The notes beneath the pieces were generated by a model. The model had not been told where the DNA came from. It did not search any database and saw only the letters and a program-made list of their open reading frames with translations. A DNA stretch of 64,000 nt from assembly GCA_964424345.1 (NCBI GenBank), contig CAYRIK010000006.1, positions 1 to 64,000 on the forward strand, given 5' to 3'. Positions 51,680-60,447 of the stretch are shown in pieces. The position numbers and the translations under genes are program-made. Each line of letters opens with the position of its first letter. Positions within the stretch are counted from its first letter, which is position 1. This stretch comes from RGIG6307 sp964424345 (GTDB lineage: Bacteria > Bacillota > Clostridia > Lachnospirales > Lachnospiraceae).

Positions 51680-52897
51680 ATGGAAGCAAAAGAAATTTTA
51701 TTACAGGCAAATGCATTACAGGATAGATTGCAGACAATCAGACGTAATCTGCATGCACATCCAGAAATTGGGTTTGAACTGCATGAGACAAAAGAACTGG
51801 TTCGCAAGGAATTAGAGCGTATGGGATATGAACCAAAGGACTGTGGAAAATGCGGTTTGGTTGCATTGGCCGGAGGACATAAAGAGGGCAAAACGATTTT
51901 ACTTCGTGCAGATATGGATGCACTTCCAATACAGGAAGAAGCAGAAGTTGATTTTGCAAGCGAGTATCAGGGCAAAATGCATGGATGTGGTCATGATATG
52001 CATACAGCAATGCTGCTTGGTGCAGCTAGTTTATTAAAAGAGCATGAACAGGAATTACATGGTACGGTAAAGCTGATGTTCCAGCCGGCAGAAGAAATCT
52101 TTCAAGGTTCTAAAGATATGATAGAAGCTGGCGTTTTAGAAAATCCAAAGGTAGATGCAGCTGTTATGATTCATGTATTAGGTGGTATGCCGCTTCCGAA
52201 GGGCAGTATATTAGTTCCTTCCGGCGGAATTTCTATGGCATCTTGTGAACAGTATCATATTCATGTAAAGGGAAAAGGCGGTCATGGTTCTATGCCGAAT
52301 GCAGCAATCGATCCGATTACAGCAGCAGCTCATATTCATATTGCATTGCAGGAAATTAATAGTCGTGAATTAGAAGGCGGAGAATATGCAATCTTTACAA
52401 CTGGACATTTTGAAGCTGGAAAAACATCTAATGTTATTCCGGATTGTGCTGATATGTGGGGTACAATCCGAACAATCGACCCAGAAGCAAAAGTCAATGA
52501 AAAAATCAAAGAACGTATGACGGATATTACAGAAGGAATTGCAAAAGCATTTCGTTGTGAAGCAAGTGTGGAATTTTATGATTATTGTCCTTGTATGGTC
52601 ATGGATGAAAAGTTGGCAGGAGAAACATTGCAATATACAAGGGAATTGTTAGGAGACGGTGCTATCAGCATGGCAGCACTTGGTATGGATAAGGCAGCAG
52701 GCGGAAGCGAAGATTTTGCATTTATCAGTCATAAAGTAGATACAGTCGGTATGTATTTGGCTGCTGGCAACAGCAAAGAAGGCTTCTTGTACGGACAGCA
52801 TCATCCAAAGGTACGATTTGATGACAGCATTCTTTATAAAGGAAGTGCAGTATATGCCTATATGGCATTGCGTTGGCTTCAGGAACATAATTCTTAA
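51680..52897 (+). CDS. M20D-family amidohydrolase/peptidase
   Basis: 405 residues. Metal-binding segments RADMDALPIQE, HGCGHDMHTAMLLGAA, FQPAEEIFQGSKDMIEAGV and the late GGSEDFAFIS are those of the M20D amidohydrolases (hippurate, N-acetyl amino acid and auxin-conjugate hydrolases). The dimerisation lid runs from about 190 to 300. It cuts acyl-amino acids in the cytoplasm; the exact acyl group is unknown. AAAGGAAG precedes the ATG. A possible promoter separates it from the exporter genes. Confidence 0.92.
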   Translation: MEAKEILLQANALQDRLQTIRRNLHAHPEIGFELHETKELVRKELERMGYEPKDCGKCGLVALAGGHKEGKTILLRADMDALPIQEEAEVDFASEYQGKMHGCGHDMHTAMLLGAASLLKEHEQELHGTVKLMFQPAEEIFQGSKDMIEAGVLENPKVDAAVMIHVLGGMPLPKGSILVPSGGISMASCEQYHIHVKGKGGHGSMPNAAIDPITAAAHIHIALQEINSRELEGGEYAIFTTGHFEAGKTSNVIPDCADMWGTIRTIDPEAKVNEKIKERMTDITEGIAKAFRCEASVEFYDYCPCMVMDEKLAGETLQYTRELLGDGAISMAALGMDKAAGGSEDFAFISHKVDTVGMYLAAGNSKEGFLYGQHHPKVRFDDSILYKGSAVYAYMALRWLQEHNS

Positions 52898-52967
52898 AAA
52901 AGTATTCCTAAAAAAAGCACTTCATGGTATAGTAGGTAGATAAAATAAAGCTTAGGAGGAAAATATT

Positions 52968-54701
52968 TTGAAGTACTTATTTCCGTATTTAAAGAAGTAC
53001 AAGTTGGAAAGTATTATTGCTCCTTTATTTAAAATGCTCGAAGCAACATTTGATTTAATCGTGCCATTGATCGTGGCAGATATTATTAATGTCGGCATTG
53101 CAAATAAAGATACCAATTACATTCTGACAAGATTTGGTTTATTAATTTTAATGGCACTGTTAGGTATCGCTTGCAGCTTTGTTGCACAGTTTTTTGCAGC
53201 AAAAGCAGCGATTGGAACATCTACAGGGCTGCGTCATCAGTTATTAAAGCATATTCAGGGACTTACATTCTCTGAAATCGACCAGATTGGAACATCTACC
53301 TTGATTACAAGAATGACAAACGACATTAATCAGGTACAGAATGGTCTGAATATGTTTTTACGTTTGTTCTTACGAAGCCCATTTATCGTATTTGGTTCTA
53401 TGATTATGGCATTTACGATTGATGCAAAGATTGCAGCAATCTTCGTAATAGCAATTCCGGTATTGTTTGTCATTGTATTTGGTGTAATGCGTATTACAAA
53501 TCCAATGTATAAGCAGGTACAGAAGCGTCTGGATCATGTAACTGGTTCTGTACGCGAAAATCTTTCAGGTGTAAGAGTTATTCGTGCATTCGGTCGTGAA
53601 GAAAGTGAAAATACACATTTCCAGAAAGTTAATGCAGAGTTAGTAAATGCCCAATTAAAGGTTGGAAAGGCAGCAGCATGGATGAATCCATTGACATATG
53701 TTGTCGTAAATATGGGTATTATCGCAATTTTATGGATTGGCTCTGATAAGGTAAATACAGGTGTATTAATCTCTGGTAATATTATTGCATTGATTAACTA
53801 CATGAATCAGATTTTAGTAGAATTAGTAAAATTAGCAAACCTTGTAACATTACTTGGCAAAGCAATCGCAAGTATGGGACGAGTAGGTCAGGTATTGGAT
53901 CAGCAGGCAAGCATGACATTTGGAACAGCAGACAAAGACACAGATTCCGAAGAAGCAGTTCGTTTTGAGCATGTAGGACTTGCTTATGCAGGTGCAGGTG
54001 ATGAATCTTTATCTGATATTTCTTTCACTGTAAAGAAAGGGGAAACTGTTGGTGTCATCGGTGGTACAGGAAGTGGTAAAACTTCTTTAATCAACATGAT
54101 TCCTCGTTTCTATGATGCAACAAGTGGACAGGTATCTTTACTTGGTCGTCCGATTGCAGATTGGAGCAAAGAAAGTCTGCGTAAACGAGTTGTTGTAGTT
54201 ATGCAGAAAGCACAGTTATTTAAAGGAACAATCCGTACAAATCTTCTTTGGGGTAAGCAAGATGCCAATGAAGCAGAAATGTGGGAAGCATTAGAATGTG
54301 CGCAGGCAGCAGAATTTGTACGTCAGAAGCCAGGACAGTTAGACGAAAAAGTAGAACAGGGCGGACGTAATCTTTCTGGTGGACAGAAACAAAGACTTAC
54401 GATTGCAAGAGCATTGATTGCAAAGCCAAATATTTTGATTTTAGACGACAGTTCTTCTGCATTAGACTATGCAACAGATGCAGCATTGAGAAAGTCTTTA
54501 AAAACATTGCCAAAGGATATGACAGTATTTATCGTAAGTCAGCGTATTTCCAGTATTCAGCATGCAGACCGCATTTTAGTATTAGATGACGGACGTTTGG
54601 CAGGTCAGGGTACACATGAACAATTATTAGCAGACTGTGATATTTACAAAGAAATTTATGCGAGTCAGTTTAAACAGGAAAAGAAGGAGGGTCAGGCATG
54701 A
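52968..54701 (+). CDS. ABC exporter half-transporter, first subunit of second heterodimer (degenerate site)
   Basis: 577 residues. Start is a TTG at 52968, eight bases after AGGAGG. Membrane domain 1-310, then Walker A GGTGSGKTS, signature LSGGQKQRL and Walker B ILILDDSSSALDYATD with Asp in place of the catalytic Glu, as in the pair at 23477-27021. It shares the YLKKYK start and the overall plan with that earlier first subunit, so the two operons are likely paralogues. It overlaps its partner by ATGA. Confidence 0.92.
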   Translation: MKYLFPYLKKYKLESIIAPLFKMLEATFDLIVPLIVADIINVGIANKDTNYILTRFGLLILMALLGIACSFVAQFFAAKAAIGTSTGLRHQLLKHIQGLTFSEIDQIGTSTLITRMTNDINQVQNGLNMFLRLFLRSPFIVFGSMIMAFTIDAKIAAIFVIAIPVLFVIVFGVMRITNPMYKQVQKRLDHVTGSVRENLSGVRVIRAFGREESENTHFQKVNAELVNAQLKVGKAAAWMNPLTYVVVNMGIIAILWIGSDKVNTGVLISGNIIALINYMNQILVELVKLANLVTLLGKAIASMGRVGQVLDQQASMTFGTADKDTDSEEAVRFEHVGLAYAGAGDESLSDISFTVKKGETVGVIGGTGSGKTSLINMIPRFYDATSGQVSLLGRPIADWSKESLRKRVVVVMQKAQLFKGTIRTNLLWGKQDANEAEMWEALECAQAAEFVRQKPGQLDEKVEQGGRNLSGGQKQRLTIARALIAKPNILILDDSSSALDYATDAALRKSLKTLPKDMTVFIVSQRISSIQHADRILVLDDGRLAGQGTHEQLLADCDIYKEIYASQFKQEKKEGQA

Positions 54702-56440
54702 AAAAGATAGATACTGTAGTAGTAAAGCGTATTTTAAAATATGTGAAAAACTACCGCTTATATGTATTTTTCAGTATTATATGTGCGGCACTCACTTCTG
54801 TAATCCAGTTGTTGATTCCAATTTTTAGTGGAGATGCCATTGACTATATGCTTGGAAAAGGACAGGTTTCTTTTGAAGGCGTACTTCGTTATGTAAGTTA
54901 TATTGCAATCGCAGCAATCTTAGGTGCAGCAGCACAAAAGATTTTAGCTCAGTGTAATAACCATGTAGCATTTTGTGTTTCTCAGGATTTGAGAAATGAA
55001 GCAGAATATAAATTACATCATCTTCCTTTATCTTACTTAGATGTACATCCAACAGGAGATTTGGTAAGCCGAATGATCAACGATGTAGATACATTTGCAG
55101 ATGGTCTTTTAATGGGCTTTACCCAGTTGTTTACAGGTGTGATCACAATCGTAGGTACACTTGGAATCATGCTTTCTTTAAATCCAGCAGTAGCATTAAT
55201 CGTTGTTGTATTAACACCATTATCTTTATTCGTAGCAGCTTTTATTGCAAAAAATACACATCATTATTTTAATCAGCAGGCAACCATTAGAGGTGAACAG
55301 ACTGCATTGATCAATGAATTGATGGAAGGACAGCGTGTTGTACAGGCATACGGACATGAAGCAGAAAGCTTAGAAGATTTTGATGAAATCAATGACAGAC
55401 TTCAGGATGCAGCTTTTAAAGCAACCTTTTTCTCAAGCTTAACAAACCCAAGTACACGACTTGTAAATAACGTTATTTACGCAGTAGTATGCTGTGTAAG
55501 CGGTTTATTTGCAGTAGGAAGCGGCATGACAATCGGTAAACTGAGCGTATTTTTAAGCTATGCAAGCCAGTATGCAAAGCCATTTAATGAAATCAGTGGT
55601 GTTGTTACTGAACTTCAGAATGCGATTGCGTGTGCATCTCGTGTTTTTGAACTGTTAGATGAAAAAGATCAGGTAGATGAAATCATAGATGCAAAAGATT
55701 TTGATGCCGAAGGTCATGTTACATTATCAAATGTATCCTTCCGTTATGTATCAGACAGACCATTGATTGAAAATTTCTCTTTGGATGTAAAACCAGGACA
55801 GCGTATTGCAATCGTAGGTCCTACAGGATGCGGTAAGACAACATTGATCAATTTACTTATGCGTTTTTATGATGTAAACGGCGGTTCTATTTGTGTAGAT
55901 GGAACAGATATTCGTGATATGACACGTCATGGACTTCGCAGAAATTACGGTATGGTATTACAGGATACATGGCTTAAAGCTGGTACTATTCGAGAAAATA
56001 TTGCATATGGACATCCAGATGCAACAGAAGAACAGATTATCGAAGCAGCAAAAGCAGCTTATGCACATTCCTTTATCCGTCGTCTTCCACAGGGCTATGA
56101 TACGTTGATTACAGAAAATGGTGCAAATCTTTCAGGCGGTCAGAGACAGTTATTATGTATTGCACGAGCAATGTTATGTCTGCCACCAATGTTGATTTTA
56201 GACGAAGCAACTTCTTCTATCGATACATTGACAGAGCATCGTATTCAGAAGGCATTTGCACGTATGATGCAGGGAAGAACAAGTTTTGTCGTAGCACACA
56301 GACTTTCTACCATTCGAGAATCAGATGTGATTTTAGTAATGCGTGATGGACATGTTGTAGAGCAGGGAAATCATGAAACATTGTTAGCACAGGGCGGTTT
56401 TTATGCAACCTTGTATAATAGTCAGTTTTCACAAGAATAA
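54698..56440 (+). CDS. ABC exporter half-transporter, second subunit of second heterodimer
   Basis: 580 residues with Walker A GPTGCGKTT, signature LSGGQRQLL, Walker B MLILDEATSSIDTLTE with the catalytic Glu, and switch His in VVAHRLST. It lacks the Gly/Arg-rich N-terminal extension of its paralogue at 25198. No regulator gene is next to this pair; an M42 peptidase follows 13 bases downstream, which may be only operon neighbourhood. Confidence 0.92.
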   Translation: MKKIDTVVVKRILKYVKNYRLYVFFSIICAALTSVIQLLIPIFSGDAIDYMLGKGQVSFEGVLRYVSYIAIAAILGAAAQKILAQCNNHVAFCVSQDLRNEAEYKLHHLPLSYLDVHPTGDLVSRMINDVDTFADGLLMGFTQLFTGVITIVGTLGIMLSLNPAVALIVVVLTPLSLFVAAFIAKNTHHYFNQQATIRGEQTALINELMEGQRVVQAYGHEAESLEDFDEINDRLQDAAFKATFFSSLTNPSTRLVNNVIYAVVCCVSGLFAVGSGMTIGKLSVFLSYASQYAKPFNEISGVVTELQNAIACASRVFELLDEKDQVDEIIDAKDFDAEGHVTLSNVSFRYVSDRPLIENFSLDVKPGQRIAIVGPTGCGKTTLINLLMRFYDVNGGSICVDGTDIRDMTRHGLRRNYGMVLQDTWLKAGTIRENIAYGHPDATEEQIIEAAKAAYAHSFIRRLPQGYDTLITENGANLSGGQRQLLCIARAMLCLPPMLILDEATSSIDTLTEHRIQKAFARMMQGRTSFVVAHRLSTIRESDVILVMRDGHVVEQGNHETLLAQGGFYATLYNSQFSQE

Positions 56441-56453
56441 TGGAGAATAGGAC

Positions 56454-57482
56454 ATGAAATATTTAGATTATATATTAGAACAGACAAAGGCAGTACTTGC
56501 TGTTGATAGTCCTACAGGATATACAAAAGAAGCAGTTGCTTATCTTTGTGAAGAATACAAAAAACTTGGTTATGAGCCAATCGTTACAGTAAAGGGCGGT
56601 GTTTTAGTAGATTTAGGCCCAGCAGATGGAAAAGATGCCATTTTAGTAGAAGCACATGCAGATACATTGGGCGCTATGGTTGCAGAAATCAAAGGAAACG
56701 GACGTTTACGTCTGACTCCTTTGGGTGGCTTAAATCCAAATAATGCAGAAGCAGAAAACTGCCATGTTATCACAAGAAGCGGCAAAAAATACGAAGGTAC
56801 TTTCCAGCTTGTAAATGCATCTATTCATGTAAACGGCAAGTATAACGATACAAAGAGAACATACGATGATATGGAAGTTGTATTGGATGAAGCTGTAACA
56901 GACAAAAAGGGTGCAATGGATTTAGGTATCATGGTAGGCGATATCGTAGCATTTGAGCCAAGAACACGCATTACAGAAACAGGCTACATCAAGAGCAGAT
57001 TTTTAGATGACAAATTAAGTGTTGGTATTTTACTTGGATTTGCAAAATGGTTAAAAGAAGAAAATATTACACCAAGCCGCAGAATTTATCAGCACATTAC
57101 AGTATATGAAGAAGTAGGTCATGGTGCATGCGGTACTGTTCCTAGTGATGTAACAGAAATTTTATCTGTAGATATGGGTTGTGTAGGAAATGGTCTGGAA
57201 TGTACAGAAAGACAGGTTTCTATTTGTGCAAAGGACGGAAGAGGCCCATATAATTATGAAGTAGTTGGTGCATTGATCGATGCTGCAAAAAGAGCAAATG
57301 TAGATTTTGCAGTAGATGTATATCCTCATTACAGTTCTGATGCGGATGCAGCTTTGACAGCAGGATATGATGTACGACATGGTCTGATTGGTGCAGGTGT
57401 ATATGCTTCTCATGGTTATGAAAGAAGTCATGTAGATGGAGTACGCAATACATTTGAACTCTTAAAGGAATATTTGAAATAA
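56454..57482 (+). CDS. M42-family metallo-aminopeptidase
   Basis: 342 residues: VDSPTGYTKEAVAYL, EAHADTLGAMVAEI (first metal His/Asp), KSRFLDDKLSVGILLGF, TVYEEVGHGACG (catalytic Glu pair) and SVDMGCVG, then SSDADAALTAGYDVRHGLIGAGVYASHGYERSH, all M42/PepA hallmarks. M42 enzymes form dodecameric cytoplasmic aminopeptidases. Its stop overlaps the next start by one base (TAATG). Confidence 0.92.
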   Translation: MKYLDYILEQTKAVLAVDSPTGYTKEAVAYLCEEYKKLGYEPIVTVKGGVLVDLGPADGKDAILVEAHADTLGAMVAEIKGNGRLRLTPLGGLNPNNAEAENCHVITRSGKKYEGTFQLVNASIHVNGKYNDTKRTYDDMEVVLDEAVTDKKGAMDLGIMVGDIVAFEPRTRITETGYIKSRFLDDKLSVGILLGFAKWLKEENITPSRRIYQHITVYEEVGHGACGTVPSDVTEILSVDMGCVGNGLECTERQVSICAKDGRGPYNYEVVGALIDAAKRANVDFAVDVYPHYSSDADAALTAGYDVRHGLIGAGVYASHGYERSHVDGVRNTFELLKEYLK

Positions 57483-58039
57483 TGGAAAGATTAGAAGCAT
57501 TAAAACAGCAAAGCTATGAAGCGGCTTGTGAGATAATGGAACTTGCAGGCTTGAAAAAAGAAATGTTATTTGTTGTGGGATGTTCTACAAGTGAAGTGAT
57601 TGGCAGCAGGATTGGAACAGATTCCAGTCCTGCTGTTGCAGAAGCTGTATTTGCAGGAATTGCGCTTGCAGCAAAGGAAAGAGGCGTATATGTAGCTGCA
57701 CAGTGCTGTGAGCATTTAAACAGAGCTGTCATTTTAGAAGAAGCGGCTGCAAATAAATATGGTTATGAAGAAGTAAATGTAGTTCCCCAGCCAAAGGCAG
57801 GCGGTTCTTTTGCAACAGCAGCATATCGAGCATTTGAAGCACCAGTCGCAGTAGAGCATATAAAGGCTCATGCCGGAATGGATATCGGAGATACGTTGAT
57901 TGGTATGCATTTAAAAGATGTAGCAGTTCCAGTTCGTGTACAGCACAAACAAATTGGGGAAGCACATCTTGTCTGTGCAAGAACAAGAGCAAAGTTTATA
58001 GGCGGCAGCAGAGCTGTTTACGATGAAACAAAATTATAA
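57482..58039 (+). CDS. UPF0340 / TIGR01440 (YwlG-family) protein
   Basis: 185 residues matching the YwlG family: FVVGCSTSEVIGSRIGTDSSPAVAEAVF, VAAQCCEHLNRAVILEE, VVPQPKAGGSFATAAYRAF, HAGMDIGDTLIGMHLK. Conserved widely in Firmicutes; function unknown. It is coupled to the M42 gene by a one-base overlap and followed after 19 bases by a small gene. Confidence 0.9.
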   Translation: MERLEALKQQSYEAACEIMELAGLKKEMLFVVGCSTSEVIGSRIGTDSSPAVAEAVFAGIALAAKERGVYVAAQCCEHLNRAVILEEAAANKYGYEEVNVVPQPKAGGSFATAAYRAFEAPVAVEHIKAHAGMDIGDTLIGMHLKDVAVPVRVQHKQIGEAHLVCARTRAKFIGGSRAVYDETKL

Positions 58040-58058
58040 AACGAAAAGAGACGATAAA

Positions 58059-58304
58059 ATGGCAATAAATCCAATGCAGATATTTAAAGTAAAAGGAATG
58101 TGGGATGGATTTACAAAAAGACATCCCAAATTTCCTTCTTTTTTAAAAGCAATGACACAGGGTGCTGTTACAGAAGGCAGTGTGTTGGAAATTACGATTA
58201 CAACAGCAGATGGCAGAACAATCAGTTCTAACTTGAAAGTAACTGCAGAAGATGTTGCAATGGTACAGGAAATGAAGCAGATGATGCAGGAGTACAAAAA
58301 GTAA
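58059..58304 (+). CDS. small hypothetical protein
   Basis: 81 residues beginning MAINPMQIFKVKGMWDGFTKRHPKFPSFLKAM, ending in a charged helix (EDVAMVQEMKQMMQEYKK). A middle beta part (SVLEITITTADGRTISSNLKV) looks like a small two-strand unit. Family not recognised. The ATG at 58059 has a weak site (AAAGAGACG); an in-frame start at 58023 lies inside ywlG. It ends the M42-ywlG operon. Confidence 0.7.
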   Translation: MAINPMQIFKVKGMWDGFTKRHPKFPSFLKAMTQGAVTEGSVLEITITTADGRTISSNLKVTAEDVAMVQEMKQMMQEYKK

Positions 58305-58324
58305 CATAGAAAGGAACGCTTGCT

Positions 58325-59275
58325 ATGAAAATGACAAAAAAGAAAGTTGCTATCGTAGGATGCGGATTGGTAGGATCTAGTACAGCTTTTAGTTTGGTGA
58401 CACAAGGTATATGCGATGAAGTAATGATGATAGATATCAATCAGGAACGAGCAGTGGGCGAGATGCGAGACCTGAAAGACTCTATTGAATATTTAGGTCG
58501 AAATGTCAAGATTACAACAGGAACATATGCAGATTGCGGTGATGTGGATATCATTGTAATTACAGCAGGAGCTCCTCCTAAAAAAGGAGAAACAAGACTG
58601 GATTCTTTGGAAATGAGTGCCAATATATGCAAATCTATCGTAGGTCCTATTATGGAAAGCGGTTTTGATGGTATTTTTATTGTAGTTTCTAATCCTGTTG
58701 ATATTATGGCTCATTATGTACAGAAGTTATCAGGCCTTCCAAAAAATCAGGTTATTGGAACTGGCACAGCAATCGATTCTGCACGTTTGAAAAATTTTAT
58801 CGCACAGCTTGTAAAAGTAGACCCACGCAGTGTATATGCATATTCTATGGGAGAGCATGGAGACTCTCAGATGGTTCCATGGTCTTGCGTTACTATCGCA
58901 GGAAAACCATTTTTTGATGTAATTGCAGATAATAAAGAGCTTGTTGGAGAGGTAGATTTAGAAGATTTAGTAGAAAAAACTGCTAGAGAGGGATGGGAAA
59001 TCTATAATCGTAAGGGTACAACCTATTATGGAATTGCAACTGCTTGTGCTGGTATTATCAAAGCAATTTTAAACGATGAAAATCGTATTATTCCAGTCAG
59101 TGTATTGTTAGAAGGAGAATACGGAGAAACAGATGTATATGCAGGTGTTCCTACCGTACTCAACAGAAGCGGTGCAGCCGATTTGTTGGAAATTCATATG
59201 ACTCCAAAGGAATTGGCTCGTTTTAAAGACTCTTGTGCAGTTGTTCGTGAATACACAAAGAAGATTCAGGCATAA
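58325..59275 (+). CDS. L-lactate dehydrogenase-family oxidoreductase
   Basis: 316 residues. NAD-binding GCGLVGSSTAF near 12-22 and MIDIN; GETRLDSLEMSANI carries the active-loop Arg; VSNPVDIM; GTGTAIDSARLKNF carries the Asp and Arg of the substrate site; YSMGEHGDSQMVPW holds the catalytic His. The specificity position, Gln in lactate and Arg in malate dehydrogenases, is Pro here (AGAPPKKGETR), so the true 2-keto acid may differ. AGAAAGGAAC precedes the ATG at 58325. Confidence 0.85.
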   Translation: MKMTKKKVAIVGCGLVGSSTAFSLVTQGICDEVMMIDINQERAVGEMRDLKDSIEYLGRNVKITTGTYADCGDVDIIVITAGAPPKKGETRLDSLEMSANICKSIVGPIMESGFDGIFIVVSNPVDIMAHYVQKLSGLPKNQVIGTGTAIDSARLKNFIAQLVKVDPRSVYAYSMGEHGDSQMVPWSCVTIAGKPFFDVIADNKELVGEVDLEDLVEKTAREGWEIYNRKGTTYYGIATACAGIIKAILNDENRIIPVSVLLEGEYGETDVYAGVPTVLNRSGAADLLEIHMTPKELARFKDSCAVVREYTKKIQA

Positions 59276-59323
59276 TATTTATGTTCTTTTTCTTGACCAA
59301 TCTGTAATTGTTGGCTAAAACAG

Positions 59324-59352
59324 TTGAAAAAGCAAAAAAGAAAAGCTATAAT
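59324..59352 (+). promoter_or_regulatory. promoter of the HAD phosphatase gene
   Basis: TTGAAA at 59324-59329, 17-bp spacer, TATAAT at 59347-59352. Confidence 0.88.
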
Positions 59353-59396
59353 GGTAACAACCATTTTCTACAAGATGATGTTTGAGGGTGCGAGTG

Positions 59397-60251
59397 ATGA
59401 AGAGAGAATTTAGAGAATACCAAAAGAGCAAAGAATTTTTAATATGTGTGGATTCCGATGGCAGTGCCATGAATACGATGGAGATTAAGCATAAGGAATG
59501 TTTTTGTCCATGTCTGATTGCAGAGTGGGGCTTAGAGGCCTACAAAGAACAGGTTATGAACATATGGAATCATGTAAATTTGTATTCTGTTACAAGAGGC
59601 ATCAATCGTTTTGAAGCATTACAGATTGTTATGAAGTATATCAATGAAAAAATCACAGCAATCAATGATATCGAAAGTTTGGACAGATGGCTTAGTGTAA
59701 CAAATGAAATGTCTAATGCGGCATTGATTCGTTATTTGGAGGATGTAAAGAGTCCTTTCTTAACAAAGGCGTTACATTGGTCTCAGAGTGTGAGCAGAGA
59801 CATTGGACAGATTCCGGTAGAAAAAAGACGACCATATGACGGCGTTGCAGATGCATTACAGGCAGCACGCGAAAAAAGTGATATTGTAGTCGTATCTGCT
59901 GCAAATCCAGATGCTATGTATGAAGAATGGCAATTGAATGGGTGCGGATATTATGTGAATCTGATTTTAAATCAGAATGTTGGTACAAAAGAATTTTGCG
60001 TATCTGAAATGGTCAAAAAAGGATATAAGCCTTCTCGTGTGATCATGATAGGAGATGCTATGGAGGATTTAGAGGTAGCCAAAAAATGTGGTGTTTGTTT
60101 TTATCCTATTATCCTTCAAAAAGAGGAACATTCTTGGAGAATGTTTGAAATTGAAGCATTAGAGCGATTTTATAAAGGAGCGTACAAAGGCAAATATGAA
60201 CAGCAATTGATTCAGGAATTTGAAGAAGCCTTTCGTACAACATGCGAATAA
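59397..60251 (+). CDS. HAD-superfamily phosphatase-like protein
   Basis: 284 residues. Motif I ICVDSDGSAMNTM has both aspartates; VVSAANPDAM (motif II Ser), KGYKPSRVIMIGDAMEDLEVAKKCGV (motif III/IV Lys and Asp) complete the fold; a helical cap lies at about 40-150. Substrate unknown. The frame begins at 59382, but the ATG at 59397 after GAGGGTG fits best. Confidence 0.82.
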   Translation: MKREFREYQKSKEFLICVDSDGSAMNTMEIKHKECFCPCLIAEWGLEAYKEQVMNIWNHVNLYSVTRGINRFEALQIVMKYINEKITAINDIESLDRWLSVTNEMSNAALIRYLEDVKSPFLTKALHWSQSVSRDIGQIPVEKRRPYDGVADALQAAREKSDIVVVSAANPDAMYEEWQLNGCGYYVNLILNQNVGTKEFCVSEMVKKGYKPSRVIMIGDAMEDLEVAKKCGVCFYPIILQKEEHSWRMFEIEALERFYKGAYKGKYEQQLIQEFEEAFRTTCE

Positions 60252-60260
60252 TATACGAAG

Positions 60261-60293
60261 TTCAGGGGGCTGCCTTTTTGGAAGTCCCCTGAA
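60261..60293 (+). terminator. hairpin after the HAD gene, possible terminator
   Basis: Stem TTCAGGGG / CCCCTGAA with a loop that holds TTTTT; no T-run follows. Confidence 0.45.
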
Positions 60294-60355
60294 TTAATAT
60301 AGAAAGAAGTTTATAAATCTTTCATAAATGCCTCTGAATTTTCACAAAAGAAATA

Positions 60356-60384
60356 TTGATTTATAAAGAACCTTTCTTTATAAT
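60356..60384 (+). promoter_or_regulatory. ftsH promoter
   Basis: TTGATT at 60356-60361, 17-bp spacer, TATAAT at 60379-60384. No CIRCE element seen. Confidence 0.88.
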
Positions 60385-60447
60385 TACTTAATAGTGAAAC
60401 AGACAGATTTTTGTCAAAGTTATAAAAGGAACGGATAGGACAACAAT

